A DNA stretch of 64,000 nucleotides from Sphingopyxis sp. FD7 (GTDB lineage Bacteria; Pseudomonadota; Alphaproteobacteria; Sphingomonadales; Sphingomonadaceae), in contig NZ_AP017898.1 in assembly GCF_003609835.1 (NCBI RefSeq), positions 2,852,001 through 2,916,000 of the forward strand. The letters run 5' to 3'. This document shows, piece after piece, positions 22,901 to 33,611 of this stretch. Numbering within the stretch: position 1 is the first letter of the stretch; each line of letters begins with the position of its first letter. Below the pieces are notes generated by a model. The model had not been told where the DNA came from. It ran no database searches and saw nothing but the letters and a program-made list of their open reading frames with translations. The position numbers and the translations under genes are program-made.

Positions 22901-25069
22901 ATGTTGATGCGCAAACTGGCCTTGTTTGGAACCGCCCTCCTCGCCCTCACGGCGCAGCCGCTCTGGGCGCAGCAGGAAGAGGCCCCCGCGCCGCAGCAGC
23001 CCGCATCCGAACCCGCCGCCGCCACCCCCACCCCGATGCCCGCCGCCGCGGTGGGCAGCGCGCGCACCGGCCCCGAACGCCGCTTCACCGGCGCCGACCT
23101 GTTCGACCTCGCGATCGCCGCCGATCCGCAGATCAGCCCCGACGGCCGCCACATCGCCTATGTCCGCCGCGCCAACGACATCATGACCGACCGCGCGGTC
23201 AGCTCGATCTGGCTGATCGACACCGCGACGGGGCGCGAAACCCCGCTTGCGGGACAGGACGGCCCGGCCTTTTCGCCGCGCTGGTCGCCCGACGGCGCGC
23301 GCCTCGCCTATGTCTCGGCCGCGGGCGGCAGCGCGCAGCTCTGGGTGCGCTGGATGGACGGCGGCGAAGCCGTGCGGCTGACCGGCCTGCCGACCAGCCC
23401 GTCCAGCCTGACCTGGGCGCCCGACGGCCGCTCGATCGCCTATACGATGCTGGTGAAGGACGAAGGCGCCAAGCTCGGCAGCGCGCCAGCGAACAAGCCC
23501 GAGGGCGCCAAATGGGCCGAACCGCTCGACATCCGCACCCTCCTCACCTACCGCGCCGACGGACAGGGCTATGTCGAGCCGGGGTTCGAGAAAATCTTTC
23601 TCATCCCCGCGACCGGCGGCGCGCCGCGCCAGCTGACCTTCGGTCCTTACCATGATGGCGGGCCCTTGAGCTGGTCGCGCGACGGCCGCACGCTCTATTT
23701 CAGCGCCAACCGCCAGCCGGACTGGGAAACCGACCCGCTCGAAAGCGAAATCCACGCGCTCGATGTGGCCAGCGGCGCGATCGCGACGCTCACCGATCGC
23801 AACGGCCCCGACGCCAATCCGCTGGTGTCGCCCGACGGCCGCCTCATCGCCTGGCTCGGCTTCGACGACGCAAAGCGCGCCTATGAACAGACGGAGCTTT
23901 ATGTGATGAACCGCGACGGGTCGGGCCGCCGCCGCGTCGCCGCCAACTGGGACTACAGCGTCGATGCCGTGCAGTGGGCCGCCGACAGCCGCAGCCTCTA
24001 TGTCCAATATGACGATCATGGCGAAACGAAGGTCGCGCGCGTCACGCTCGACGGCGCGGTGCGCGACGTGGCGAAGGGGTTGTCGGGCGGCGGGATGGAC
24101 CGGCCCTATACCGGCGGCAGCTTCACCGTCGCCGACAATGGCGCCATCGCCTTCACCGGCGGCACCGCCACGCGCCCCGCCGAGGTGCAGCTCGCGCGCG
24201 GCGGCGGCGAGGCGCGCATCCTCACCGATCTCAACCGGACTTTACGCGAGGTCAAATCGCTGGGGCAGGTGCGCAAGATCACCGCGGCGTCGAGCCTCGA
24301 CGGGCTGCCGATCGAGGGCTGGCTGACCTTGCCGCCGGGCTATGTCGAGGGACAGCGCGTGCCGCTGATCCTCGAAATCCATGGCGGACCCTTCACCGCC
24401 TATGGCCCGCATTTTTCGACCGACAACCAACTCTATGCCGCCGCGGGCTATGCGGTGCTGTCGCCGAACCCGCGCGGCTCGACCAGCTATGGCGAGGCCT
24501 TCGCGCAGCAGATCGACAAGGCCTATCCGGGCAATGATTATTTCGACCTCATCTCGATCGTCGATCAGGCGATCGCGCTCGGCATCGCCGATCCCGACGC
24601 CCTGTTCGTCACCGGCGGGTCGGGCGGCGGCGTGCTGACCAGCTGGATCGTCGGCAAAACCAACCGCTTCAAGGCGGCGGCGACGCAGAAACCCGTCATC
24701 AACTGGGCGACGCAGGCGCTGACCGCCGACGGCCCCGCCTTCTTCGGCCCCTATTGGCTCGGCGCCCAGCCGTGGGAACGGCCGGAGCTGTTCTGGGAGC
24801 GCTCGCCGCTGTCGCTCGTCGGCAATGTCGAAACCCCGACGCTCGTTGTCGTCGGCGGCGAGGATTATCGCACCCCGGTCAGCGAATCCGAACAATATTA
24901 CACCGCGCTTCGCCTCCGCGGCGTGCCCACCGCGCTCGTCAAGGTGCCCGGCGCCAGCCACGGCAGCATCGCCGCGCGCCCGTCGCAATCGGCCGCCAAG
25001 GCCGCCGCGATCCTCGCCTGGTTCGACAAATATCGGAAAGGCTGGACGCGGCCCGCGCCATCGGATTAA
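22901..25069 (+). CDS. Exported S9 family peptidase (prolyl oligopeptidase / acylaminoacyl type)
   Basis: 722 residues. A signal peptide (ALFGTALLALTAQPLWAQ) and a Pro/Ala-rich segment precede a beta-propeller with WD-like repeats (ISPDGRHIAYV, WSPDGARLAYV, WAPDGRSIAYT). The alpha/beta hydrolase domain has the nucleophile in VTGGSGGGVLTSW, the aspartate in VVGGEDYRTPVSES and the histidine in PGASHGSIAARP. It probably degrades peptides in the periplasm. The phosphoribosyltransferase gene follows 10 bases later. Confidence 0.92.
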   Translation: MLMRKLALFGTALLALTAQPLWAQQEEAPAPQQPASEPAAATPTPMPAAAVGSARTGPERRFTGADLFDLAIAADPQISPDGRHIAYVRRANDIMTDRAVSSIWLIDTATGRETPLAGQDGPAFSPRWSPDGARLAYVSAAGGSAQLWVRWMDGGEAVRLTGLPTSPSSLTWAPDGRSIAYTMLVKDEGAKLGSAPANKPEGAKWAEPLDIRTLLTYRADGQGYVEPGFEKIFLIPATGGAPRQLTFGPYHDGGPLSWSRDGRTLYFSANRQPDWETDPLESEIHALDVASGAIATLTDRNGPDANPLVSPDGRLIAWLGFDDAKRAYEQTELYVMNRDGSGRRRVAANWDYSVDAVQWAADSRSLYVQYDDHGETKVARVTLDGAVRDVAKGLSGGGMDRPYTGGSFTVADNGAIAFTGGTATRPAEVQLARGGGEARILTDLNRTLREVKSLGQVRKITAASSLDGLPIEGWLTLPPGYVEGQRVPLILEIHGGPFTAYGPHFSTDNQLYAAAGYAVLSPNPRGSTSYGEAFAQQIDKAYPGNDYFDLISIVDQAIALGIADPDALFVTGGSGGGVLTSWIVGKTNRFKAAATQKPVINWATQALTADGPAFFGPYWLGAQPWERPELFWERSPLSLVGNVETPTLVVVGGEDYRTPVSESEQYYTALRLRGVPTALVKVPGASHGSIAARPSQSAAKAAAILAWFDKYRKGWTRPAPSD

Positions 25070-25079
25070 TCCCGGTGCG

Positions 25080-25655
25080 ATGAGCGACGACAAGATTTTC
25101 ATCAGCGCCAACGAACTGCTCGCCGATTCGCTGCGGCTGGGCCGGCAGGTGATCGAAAGCGGGTTCAAACCGACGCATCTCGTCGGCATCTGGCGCGGCG
25201 GCGCGCCGGTGGGGATCGCGGTGCAGGAACTGCTCGACTATCATGGGCACGCCTGCGACCATATCGCGATCCGCACCTCTTCCTACCGCGGCATCGACGA
25301 TCAGGACACGCGCGTGCGCGTCTTCGCGCTCGGCTATCTCATCGACACGCTGAACCCCGACGACCGCCTGCTCATCATAGATGACGTCTTCGATTCGGGT
25401 CGCAGCATCCGCGCTTTCCTGTCCGAATTGAAGGCGCGCTGCCGTCATAATATGCCGCGCGACATCCGCATCGCGACCGTCTGGTTCAAGCCGCGCCGCA
25501 ACGTCACCGACCTCCGCCCCGATTTCTTCGTCCACGAAACCGACCAGTGGCTGATCTTCCCGCACGAGATCGACGGGCTGACGGTGGACGAGATCCGCCG
25601 TCACAAACCCGAAGCGGCGATCATCCTCGGCGAAGCGGAGGTGCCGGGTGCCTGA
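25080..25655 (+). CDS. Purine-type phosphoribosyltransferase
   Basis: 191 residues of the type I phosphoribosyltransferase fold. The PRPP loop is [14 protein letters not shown], and an N-terminal [17 protein letters not shown] loop contributes pyrophosphate binding. Most likely converts hypoxanthine, guanine or xanthine to the nucleotide. The next gene is adenine deaminase, which produces hypoxanthine and overlaps it by 8 bases, supporting a hypoxanthine role (inference). ATG 25080 is the start used. Confidence 0.88.
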   Translation: MSDDKIFISANELLADSLRLGRQVIESGFKPTHLVGIWRGGAPVGIAVQELLDYHGHACDHIAIRTSSYRGIDDQDTRVRVFALGYLIDTLNPDDRLLIIDDVFDSGRSIRAFLSELKARCRHNMPRDIRIATVWFKPRRNVTDLRPDFFVHETDQWLIFPHEIDGLTVDEIRRHKPEAAIILGEAEVPGA

Positions 25656-26673
25656 CGGCTTCGCCTCGCGCGAGGAGCGCGCCGCCTTTATCGCCCGCCT
25701 GCCCAAGGCCGAACTGCACCTCCATATCGAAGGCTCGCTCGAACCCGAGCTGATGTTCAGGCTCGCGCAGCGCAACGGCGTCGCCATCCCCTTCGCCAGC
25801 ATCGACGACGTGCGCGCGGCTTACGCCTTCTCGAACCTTCAGGACTTCCTCGACATCTATTATCAGGGCATGGGCGTTCTCCAGACCGAGCAGGATTTTT
25901 ACGACCTCACCGCCGCCTATTGCGCCCGCGCGAACGCCGACAACGTCCGTCACATCGAAATCTTCTTCGACCCGCAGGGTCATACGGCGCGCGGCGTCGC
26001 TTTTGAAACCGTCATCGCCGGCATCACCCGCGCGCTGGACGACGCGGAGGCGCGGTACGCGATGACCTCCAGGCTCATCCTCTGCTTCCTCCGCCATCTC
26101 AGCGAAGCCGAGGCCGAGGCGACGCTCGACGAAGCGCTGCCCTTCCTGGGTCGCATCGTCGGCGTCGGTCTCGACTCGTCCGAACTCGGCCACCCGCCCG
26201 CCAAGTTCGAGCGCGTGTTCGCGCGCGCCCGCGCGCTCGGGTTGAAGCTCGTCGCCCATGCGGGCGAGGAAGGCCCGCCCGAATATGTCCGCGAAGCGCT
26301 CGACCTCTTGAAAGTCGACCGCATCGACCATGGCAACCGCAGCCTCGAAGACCCCGCCCTCGTCGCCCGCCTCGCGGCATCGGGCATGACGCTTACCGTC
26401 TGCCCGCTCTCGAACCTCAAGCTGTGCGTCGTGCGCGACATCGCGGCTCACCCGCTGAAAACCATGCTCGATGCGGGCCTCAGGGCCACCGTCAACAGCG
26501 ACGACCCCAGCTATTTCGGCGGCTATGTGAACGCCAATTACCAGGCCGTCGCCGACGCGCTCGACCTGTCGCGGGACGATCTCGTCATGCTCGCGCGCAA
26601 CAGCTTCACCGGCTCCTTCCTGAGCGATGCCGAAAAGGCACGCCACCTCGCGGCGATCGACGCCTGCGCCTGA
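25648..26673 (+). CDS. Adenine deaminase (adenosine deaminase-like family)
   Basis: 341-residue zinc enzyme. Metal and substrate motifs: [61 protein letters not shown] and [14 protein letters not shown]. These details match the fungal Aah1/Pseudomonas-type adenine deaminase subgroup more than true adenosine deaminases, so adenine to hypoxanthine is the likely reaction. Start is GTG 25648, overlapping the phosphoribosyltransferase gene; together they would salvage adenine into IMP. Confidence 0.88.
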   Translation: MPDGFASREERAAFIARLPKAELHLHIEGSLEPELMFRLAQRNGVAIPFASIDDVRAAYAFSNLQDFLDIYYQGMGVLQTEQDFYDLTAAYCARANADNVRHIEIFFDPQGHTARGVAFETVIAGITRALDDAEARYAMTSRLILCFLRHLSEAEAEATLDEALPFLGRIVGVGLDSSELGHPPAKFERVFARARALGLKLVAHAGEEGPPEYVREALDLLKVDRIDHGNRSLEDPALVARLAASGMTLTVCPLSNLKLCVVRDIAAHPLKTMLDAGLRATVNSDDPSYFGGYVNANYQAVADALDLSRDDLVMLARNSFTGSFLSDAEKARHLAAIDACA

Positions 26674-26721
26674 TCGCGTGCGCGATGTTCGCTAACGACC
26701 GAAAGCGGACTTCTCAATTCT

Positions 26722-26825
26722 CGTCACCCTGAACTTGTTTCAGGGTCCATAGCCCAGCCGTTTCCTCCGGCGCAGCGCTGGATCAGAGGTCAGGCCATGG
26801 ATGCTGAAACAAGTTCAGCATGACG
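26722..26825. repeat. Inverted repeat in a convergent gap
   Basis: Arms 26722-26748 (cgtcaccctgaacttgtttc...) and 26799-26825 are near-perfect inverted copies. It sits between convergent genes and could form a bidirectional terminator-like hairpin. Confidence 0.85.
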
Positions 26826-26869
26826 AAATCATAGGGCAGCTCCTCACCCCATTCCGGCCCCGAACAACC

Positions 26870-28015
<1,146 letters not shown>

Positions 28016-28092
28016 TCAACGAAGCGCGTCGGCAATAGTGCCAGAACGGTGGTTTCTCAGGCCCGGCCGTGCGTTTCGTTCAAAATTCGCGG

Positions 28093-28578
28093 TCAGCCGT
28101 CCTCCGGCACGAGGAACTTCAGCCCTTGCAGCCTCACGACGCGATCCTCCTCGCATACCGGGGCCGCTATCAATCGCATCCAGCGGCGCGGGGCCTGAGC
28201 AGGACAGATTTCGACGTCGATCGTGAAGCCGCGCCGGTGGCGGATCGCATAGGCGCGCAGCTTTTCCATCGCGGCGCGCGACGCTTCGGCATAAAGCGCC
28301 ACCGCCTCTTCGCGGTGGACGACGGCGCCGCGCGGGATCCCGAAAATGTCGTGAACTTCGTCCGACCAGCGCAGCCGGTTGTTGTCGATGAGGTCGCAGT
28401 CCCATTCACCAACGCGAACGCGCGACGTCCCCAGCCGCGCGGCAATATCGACGACATCGGGGATCGGATCGAGCATGTCCGCCCTATGCAATTGCCCCAG
28501 CTCGAAAAAGCGGTCGCGCTCGTAAAGCGGCCAGCTATGATGAACGGGCAAGGGATAGGTCGGTTTCAATGCTGGCAT
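28093..28578 (-). CDS. Single PAS domain protein
   Basis: 161 residues. After about 50 residues of leader (HSWPLYERDRFFELGQLHR) comes one PAS_3-type fold: RVGEWDCDLIDNNRLRWSDEVHDIFGIPRG, TIDVEICPAQAPRRWMRLIAAP and a closing VVRLQGLKFLV. There is no kinase, cyclase or DNA-binding part, so it must signal through a partner. No neighbour points to one. ATG 28578 was chosen to match the first conserved residues; the longer frame upstream runs over the neighbour's terminator. Confidence 0.75.
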   Translation of the reverse strand: MPALKPTYPLPVHHSWPLYERDRFFELGQLHRADMLDPIPDVVDIAARLGTSRVRVGEWDCDLIDNNRLRWSDEVHDIFGIPRGAVVHREEAVALYAEASRAAMEKLRAYAIRHRRGFTIDVEICPAQAPRRWMRLIAAPVCEEDRVVRLQGLKFLVPEDG

Positions 28579-28655
28579 CTTCCGCTGTTCGCGACGATAG
28601 CCTTTGCCGCTTAACGATTGATGATCCAGCTTTCCAGCGAAGCGCCCCGTCTCAC

Positions 28656-28689
28656 AAAAAGGGCCCGCCTTTCGCTTGAACGGCGAGCC
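28656..28689 (-). terminator. Rho-independent terminator after the DUF4136 gene
   Basis: On the minus strand GGCTCGCC (28689-28682) pairs with GGCGGGCC (28669-28662) and is followed by CTTTTTG. It starts 20 bases after the lipoprotein stop. Confidence 0.7.
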
Positions 28690-28708
28690 TTTGACGCAGG
28701 GTTGGCGT

Positions 28709-29398
28709 TCAGCCCTTTTCGGGCGGCGCCACCGTGATGCGCACCCGTTCGCCCGAATTGCCGGGGAAGCCGGTGAACATCGCCTCGACCAGATTGGGGA
28801 CGAGCGCCTGCAGATCATTGTCGCGCGACTGCGCCTCGGCGCGCCCCTCGAACAGCCGCGTGCCGTCGGCCGCGCGATTGATCTGCAACGTCAGTCCGCT
28901 CGTATAGACGGTGTAGCTGCTGATGTCGCCATATCCCCAGCTCGGGCCGAAACCGCCCCACAGAAAGGGATCACGATAGCCATAGACATAGCGGCGCCCG
29001 CCCGGACCGCGGACGATCACCGGGCGATAGAAGCCGCGGCCGTAATAGCCGCCGTACCAGGGATCAGCGAAACCGGGGCTCGACACCACGCGCTCGCGGC
29101 CCTTGTCGACGCCATAGTCCATGCGCACGATCAGGTCGGCCTTCTCGCCATTCGCCGCCGGGCGATAGCCATAGCGCGTCAGCTCGCCCGCCACGATATT
29201 GGCATATTGACCGAACTCGATGCCGCCTTGCAGCGCGGGGTTGCTCGCTTCGACGACGAAGCTCTGCCCCTGCGGCGCCGGGAGTTGCGACTGGAAGCGC
29301 GCAACATCGGCCTTGAACGGCGTCGCGCAGCCCGCAAGCGCGAGCGCCGCGCCCGTCAGGGCGGCAAGGCCCCATCGCCGGAAGTTCATCTTGCTCAT
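28709..29398 (-). CDS. DUF4136 lipoprotein
   Basis: 229 residues. The signal peptide ends in the lipobox LALAGC, so the mature protein is lipid-anchored. DUF4136 features follow: FVVEASNPALQGGIEFGQYANIVAGELTRYGY, DLIVRMDYGVDKG and TLQINRAADGTRLFEGRAEA. A glycine/tyrosine-rich middle (PWYGGYYGRGFYRP) is common in this family. The function is unknown. ATG 29398 has GGAG 8 bases before it. A near-consensus CtrA-like box is 70 bases upstream (29467-29481). Confidence 0.88.
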   Translation of the reverse strand: MSKMNFRRWGLAALTGAALALAGCATPFKADVARFQSQLPAPQGQSFVVEASNPALQGGIEFGQYANIVAGELTRYGYRPAANGEKADLIVRMDYGVDKGRERVVSSPGFADPWYGGYYGRGFYRPVIVRGPGGRRYVYGYRDPFLWGGFGPSWGYGDISSYTVYTSGLTLQINRAADGTRLFEGRAEAQSRDNDLQALVPNLVEAMFTGFPGNSGERVRITVAPPEKG

Positions 29399-29466
29399 CG
29401 ATCTGGCTCCATGATTCGGTGCGCCGTCAGCCTGCGCCTTCATAGCATAGACTATGCCGATGCGAC

Positions 29467-29481
29467 TTAACCTTGGTTGAA
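29467..29481. promoter_or_regulatory. Possible CtrA-type box
   Basis: TTAA, seven bases, TGAA: seven of eight positions of the TTAA-N7-TTAA consensus known from Caulobacter. It lies about 70 bases upstream of the DUF4136 lipoprotein start. Chance occurrence cannot be excluded. Confidence 0.3.
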
Positions 29482-29552
29482 CCCGGTTCGTCGCACCATC
29501 CTTCCCCAAGGATATGGAGCGTAATCGCCGATCCGCAAGCTCTTCCAGCCGG

Positions 29553-30551
29553 TTAGCGGCAAAGCCCGAGCGCCGCATAGGCGGCATCGAGCGTCGGCTT
29601 CGCCAGCGCCGATGCCCGCGCCGCCCCCGATTCCAGCGCCGCGTCGATCGCCGCCGGATCGCCCTTGAGCTCGGTCAGCCGCGCCGCGATCGGGCGCAAC
29701 GTCTCGACCAGCAGTTCGCCGAGCGCGGGCTTGAACGCCCCGAAACCCTGCCCGGCAAAGCGCGCGAGCACCTGATCGACGCTTTCGTCGGCCATCGCGG
29801 CATAGATGGACACAAGGTTCTTCGCCTCGGGCCGCCCCTCCAGCCCCGCCGCCTCCGACGGCAAAGGTTCGGGGTCGGTCTTTGCCTTGCGGATCTTTGC
29901 GATGATCGTGTCGGCATCGTCGACCAGATTGATGCGGCTCAAGTCGCTCGGGTCCGACTTCGACATTTTCGCGGACCCGTCGCGCAGGCTCATGATCCGC
30001 GCCGCCGCCGCCGGGATCGTCGGTTCGGGCAAGGTGAACGTCTCGGTCCCCGTGTCGAGGTTGAACTTGGTCGCGATATCGCGCGCCAGCTCCAGATGCT
30101 GTTTCTGGTCGTCGCCGACGGGAACGTGTGTCGTCTGATACAGCAGCACGTCGGCGGCCTGGAGCACCGGATAGGCGAAGAGCCCGACGCTCGCGCCCTC
30201 GCGGTTCTTGCCCGACTTTTCCTTGAACTGCGTCATGCGGTTGAGCCAGCCGATGCGCGCGGTGCAGAACAGCAGCCAGGCGAGCTCGGCGTGCGCGGGT
30301 ACGCGCGCCTGATTGAACAAGATCGCCTTTTCAGGATCGATCCCCGCCGCCATCAGCGCCGCCGCCATCTCGCGCGTGTTCGCGGTCAGTTCGGCGGGAT
30401 CGTTATGGACGGTGATCGCGTGCAGGTCGGCAAGGAAATAGAGCTTCTCGCCCTCCATTTCGTCCTGCATTCGCACCCAGTTGCGGATCGCGCCCAGATA
30501 ATTGCCGAGGTGCAAGTTTCCGGTGGGCTGGATGCCCGATAGCGTCCGCAT
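29553..30551 (-). CDS. trpS: Tryptophanyl-tRNA synthetase
   Basis: 332-residue class I synthetase charging tRNA-Trp. The HIGH-like motif is in [17 protein letters not shown] and the KMSKS motif in [25 protein letters not shown] and [10 protein letters not shown] are also typical. The start ATG 30551 is preceded by ACGGGATT. It follows murJ by 20 bases on the same strand, a pairing seen in sphingomonads. Confidence 0.97.
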   Translation of the reverse strand: MRTLSGIQPTGNLHLGNYLGAIRNWVRMQDEMEGEKLYFLADLHAITVHNDPAELTANTREMAAALMAAGIDPEKAILFNQARVPAHAELAWLLFCTARIGWLNRMTQFKEKSGKNREGASVGLFAYPVLQAADVLLYQTTHVPVGDDQKQHLELARDIATKFNLDTGTETFTLPEPTIPAAAARIMSLRDGSAKMSKSDPSDLSRINLVDDADTIIAKIRKAKTDPEPLPSEAAGLEGRPEAKNLVSIYAAMADESVDQVLARFAGQGFGAFKPALGELLVETLRPIAARLTELKGDPAAIDAALESGAARASALAKPTLDAAYAALGLCR

Positions 30552-30571
30552 GTCGATAATCCCGTCTGTGT

Positions 30572-32149
30572 TTACAGTTGCCGTCGGCGCAGCTGGCCGA
30601 CGGTGTCGCGATTGACCACGCCGAAAAGCAAGGCGCAACCAAAGAATATCATCGCCCCCACCGCAACGATCGCACCGAGCGCGGCGATCCGCTCGAACAC
30701 GCCGCCGGTGAAGGCGTCGCCCGCCAGCGGAACGGCGAAATGCAGCCCCGCCGCCATCGCCGCCGCGGCGAGCGCGATGCGCGCGATCCGGCTGAGCACC
30801 TGCCCCGTCAGGTGGAACAACCCGTTCCGATGCAGGATCGCATAGAGCATCGCGACATTGCACCAGGCCGCGATCGACCCCGCGAGCGCCAGCCCGACGA
30901 TGCCGAGCGGCGGGATCAGCAGCAGGTTGAGCCCGATGTTGATGATCAGCGATGCCGCCGCGGTCCAAACCGGCGTGCGCGTGTCCTTGCGCGCAAAGAA
31001 ATTGGGGACCAGCACCTTGACCAGCACATAGGCGGGCAGGCCGACGACCAGCCCCCCGACGACCGCCCCTGTCGCCAGCCCATCGGCCGCGCTATACGCG
31101 CCACCGACATAAAAGGCGCTGGTGATCGCGGGTCCGGCGACGAACAGCGCCACCGCCGCGGGCATGGTCAACAGCATCGACAGCTCGACCGCATTGCTTT
31201 GCAGGCGAAAGGCGCCGTCGCGGTCTTCCTGCGCGACAAAGCGCGACAGCGCGGGGAGGATCGCGGTGCCGAGCGCGATGCCGATGATGCCGAGCGGCAG
31301 CTGGTTGAGCCGGTCGGCCATCGCCAGATAGGTGATGCTCTTGTCGGGCAGCATCGCGATGAAGAACAGATCGACGAAACGGCTGATCTGATAGACCCCC
31401 GCGCCGAACACCGCGGGCAGGATCAGCACCCCCATCTCGCGCACCCCCGCGGTCAGTCGCGGGCGGCGGAGCGCCGGGCGAAACCCCGATTTCCGCACCC
31501 AATAATAAAGCCAGCCCAGCTGGAACAACCCCGACAGCGACACGGCGATCGCCAGATACAGCCCCGTCGCCGCCTTGGCGTCCTCGCCGCCATCGCCGGT
31601 GAACATTCCCAGCAGCAGCGCCGCGATCAGGCAGATGTTGAGCAGGATCGGCGCCGCCGCGGCCGCCGCAAAGCGCGACAGGCTGTTGAGGATCGCCGCA
31701 AACAGCGTCGCGACGCTCATGAAGGCCAGATAGGGAAAGGCGATGCGCGCCATCGTCACCGCCAGGTCGAACCGCGCGCCGTCGGCTTCCAGCGCGTCGC
31801 TCGCGAACAGCCCCATCACCCATGGCATGACGATCAACAGCAGGGCCGAAAAGACGATCAGGATCGGGATCAGCACCGCCAGCACCGCCTCGGCAAAGGC
31901 ACGCGCCTCGCTTGCCTCGCCATCCTTTGTCATCCGCTGGTTGAACAGCGGGACAAAGGCGGCGGCAAAGGCGCCCTCCGCGAACAGGCGGCGAAAGATA
32001 TTGGGGAGCTGAAAGGCCAGCTGCCAGGCGTCGGCGATCCCACCCGCACCCAGGATACGACTCAGCAGCATGTCGCGCGCAAAGCCGAAAACGCGGCTAA
32101 CCAGCGTCAGCCCGCCGATCGTCCCGACGCTTTTGACCAGGTTGCTCAA
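30572..32149 (-). CDS. murJ: Lipid II flippase MurJ (MviN)
   Basis: 525 residues, about 14 membrane helices, moving lipid II across the inner membrane for peptidoglycan synthesis. Diagnostic stretches are [48 protein letters not shown], and [20 protein letters not shown]. The best start is a TTG at 32149 (reading [10 protein letters not shown]), since the family begins here and no ATG lies near. Transcribed after secB. Confidence 0.95.
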   Translation of the reverse strand: MSNLVKSVGTIGGLTLVSRVFGFARDMLLSRILGAGGIADAWQLAFQLPNIFRRLFAEGAFAAAFVPLFNQRMTKDGEASEARAFAEAVLAVLIPILIVFSALLLIVMPWVMGLFASDALEADGARFDLAVTMARIAFPYLAFMSVATLFAAILNSLSRFAAAAAAPILLNICLIAALLLGMFTGDGGEDAKAATGLYLAIAVSLSGLFQLGWLYYWVRKSGFRPALRRPRLTAGVREMGVLILPAVFGAGVYQISRFVDLFFIAMLPDKSITYLAMADRLNQLPLGIIGIALGTAILPALSRFVAQEDRDGAFRLQSNAVELSMLLTMPAAVALFVAGPAITSAFYVGGAYSAADGLATGAVVGGLVVGLPAYVLVKVLVPNFFARKDTRTPVWTAAASLIINIGLNLLLIPPLGIVGLALAGSIAAWCNVAMLYAILHRNGLFHLTGQVLSRIARIALAAAAMAAGLHFAVPLAGDAFTGGVFERIAALGAIVAVGAMIFFGCALLFGVVNRDTVGQLRRRQL

Positions 32150-32176
32150 TGCGTTGGTCCGCTCCCGATGCCGGGG

Positions 32177-32695
32177 TCAGGCCTGCCCCACTGGTGCGCC
32201 TTCGCCGACCCGCTCGCCTTGCGCTGCCTGGACCTGTTGCATGAAAAGACCATGGAAATCGATCGGCTCAAGCAGCAGGGGCGGAAAACCGCCATCCTGC
32301 ACGGCGTCGGCGACGACGCGACGCGCGAAGGGGAAAAGGATGCGCGGCGCTTCGGCAAGGAAAAAGGGCTGAAGCTGATCGTCGGGCACATTGCGAACCC
32401 CGAACAGACCCGCATATTTCAGCTCGATCACAAAGCTCGTGCCATTATCGGTCTTCGAGGTGACGTCGATCTTCAGCGTGACTTCATACAGATTTTCGCC
32501 CACGCCGTCGGCAGCAATGTTGAACTGGACATCGACCTGCGGCGCGCCCTGCCATTGGTAGACCGCGGGCGCGTTCGGATTTTCGAACGACAGATCCTTT
32601 ACATATTGCGAAATCAAGCCAATCGCCGGGCTGGTGTCTTCACCATTGGGTTGCAATGCCGGATTGTTGATGTCGGGGCTCGTCTCGTCGGCCAT
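32177..32695 (-). CDS. secB: Protein-export chaperone SecB
   Basis: 172 residues; tetrameric cytosolic chaperone that keeps precursors unfolded for SecA. The family pattern is clear: ISQYVKDLSFENPNAP, YEVTLKIDVTS, FVIELKYAGLF, APRILFPFARRVVADAVQDGGFPPLLLEPIDF. Start ATG 32695 precedes MADETSPDINN. Divergent from the Tim44-like gene. Confidence 0.97.
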   Translation of the reverse strand: MADETSPDINNPALQPNGEDTSPAIGLISQYVKDLSFENPNAPAVYQWQGAPQVDVQFNIAADGVGENLYEVTLKIDVTSKTDNGTSFVIELKYAGLFGVRNVPDDQLQPFFLAEAPRILFPFARRVVADAVQDGGFPPLLLEPIDFHGLFMQQVQAAQGERVGEGAPVGQA

Positions 32696-32941
32696 GATGA
32701 GAATGCTTTCGCTGAAAATATGGACTGCCAATGCCGCGAGCCGTATCGGGACCGCGGCGAACGGTTGCGCCGGCGCTTAGCAGCGACGGTTCAAGAGCAC
32801 AATGGTGCGCCAGAGGGGCGCAAGCCGAGGCCGAAATCATTGACGCGCCGGACGCCAGCGACCATGGCCATTTGAAACACGACAACGTATCGCCTATGTA
32901 TTACGCGACATGTTGCCATTGCTCGCATTGGACCTTTGCCC

Positions 32942-33607
32942 GTGACCGCTTTTTCGATTGTCCTGCTCGCCATGATCGCCGCCTTTCTGGGAATGCGGCT
33001 CTACTCGGTGCTCGGCAAGCGGACGGGCCATGAACAGGAGCCTGTGCTGCCGCGACGCGACGATCGCGCTACCCCAGCGCCGATCCGCCTGGACGACGGC
33101 GACGCACCGGCGCTCGCGACTCCGGCCACCAATATGGCGGGCCTTGTCTATGAGCCTGCCGCAGAAGCGGGCCTCCGCCAACTGCTTGCCAACGATCGCA
33201 GTTTTGACGCCGGCCGCTTCATGGAAGGCGCAAAGGCAGCCTATCGCATGATTCTCGAGGCCTTTTGGAAAGGCGATCGCGAAACGCTCCGCGATCTTTG
33301 CGACGACGACAGCTACGCGGCCTTTGTGGAAGCGATCGACGCGCGCGAGACCCGAGGCGAGACGCTGGAGAACCGCCTGATCGGCATCGATTCGGCAAAG
33401 ATCACTGCGGTTGAGTTGCGCCGCGGCGAAGCCCGCATCACTGTGCGGTATTGCGCCGACATCAGCGCCGTCACGCGCGACGCCGACGGCAAGCTGATCG
33501 CCGGGTCGATGAGCGACGCGGCGCAAACCGACGACCTCTGGACCTTCCGCCGCCAGATCGGCAGCAACGATCCCAACTGGCTGCTCGACGAAGCCGAATC
33601 GGCCTGA
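32942..33607 (+). CDS. Tim44/TimA family membrane-associated protein
   Basis: 221 residues. An N-terminal membrane anchor (SIVLLAMIAAFLGMRLYSVLG) precedes a variable linker and a C-terminal Tim44-like domain (RFMEGAKAAYRMILEAFWKGDRETL, ITAVELRRGEARITVRYCADIS). Alphaproteobacterial members are putative adaptors at the inner membrane, perhaps for protein insertion. The start is GTG 32942 or TTG 32936; family members open at this point. Sits divergent to secB and 4 bases before mltA. Confidence 0.85.
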   Translation: MTAFSIVLLAMIAAFLGMRLYSVLGKRTGHEQEPVLPRRDDRATPAPIRLDDGDAPALATPATNMAGLVYEPAAEAGLRQLLANDRSFDAGRFMEGAKAAYRMILEAFWKGDRETLRDLCDDDSYAAFVEAIDARETRGETLENRLIGIDSAKITAVELRRGEARITVRYCADISAVTRDADGKLIAGSMSDAAQTDDLWTFRRQIGSNDPNWLLDEAESA

Positions 33608-33611
33608 CCCC

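Noticed and set aside
21395..24019. An 874-codon minus-strand frame over the S9 peptidase
   Set aside because: Its C-terminal part is out of frame with pip and the rest is antisense to the S9 gene; composition is that of a GC-rich shadow.
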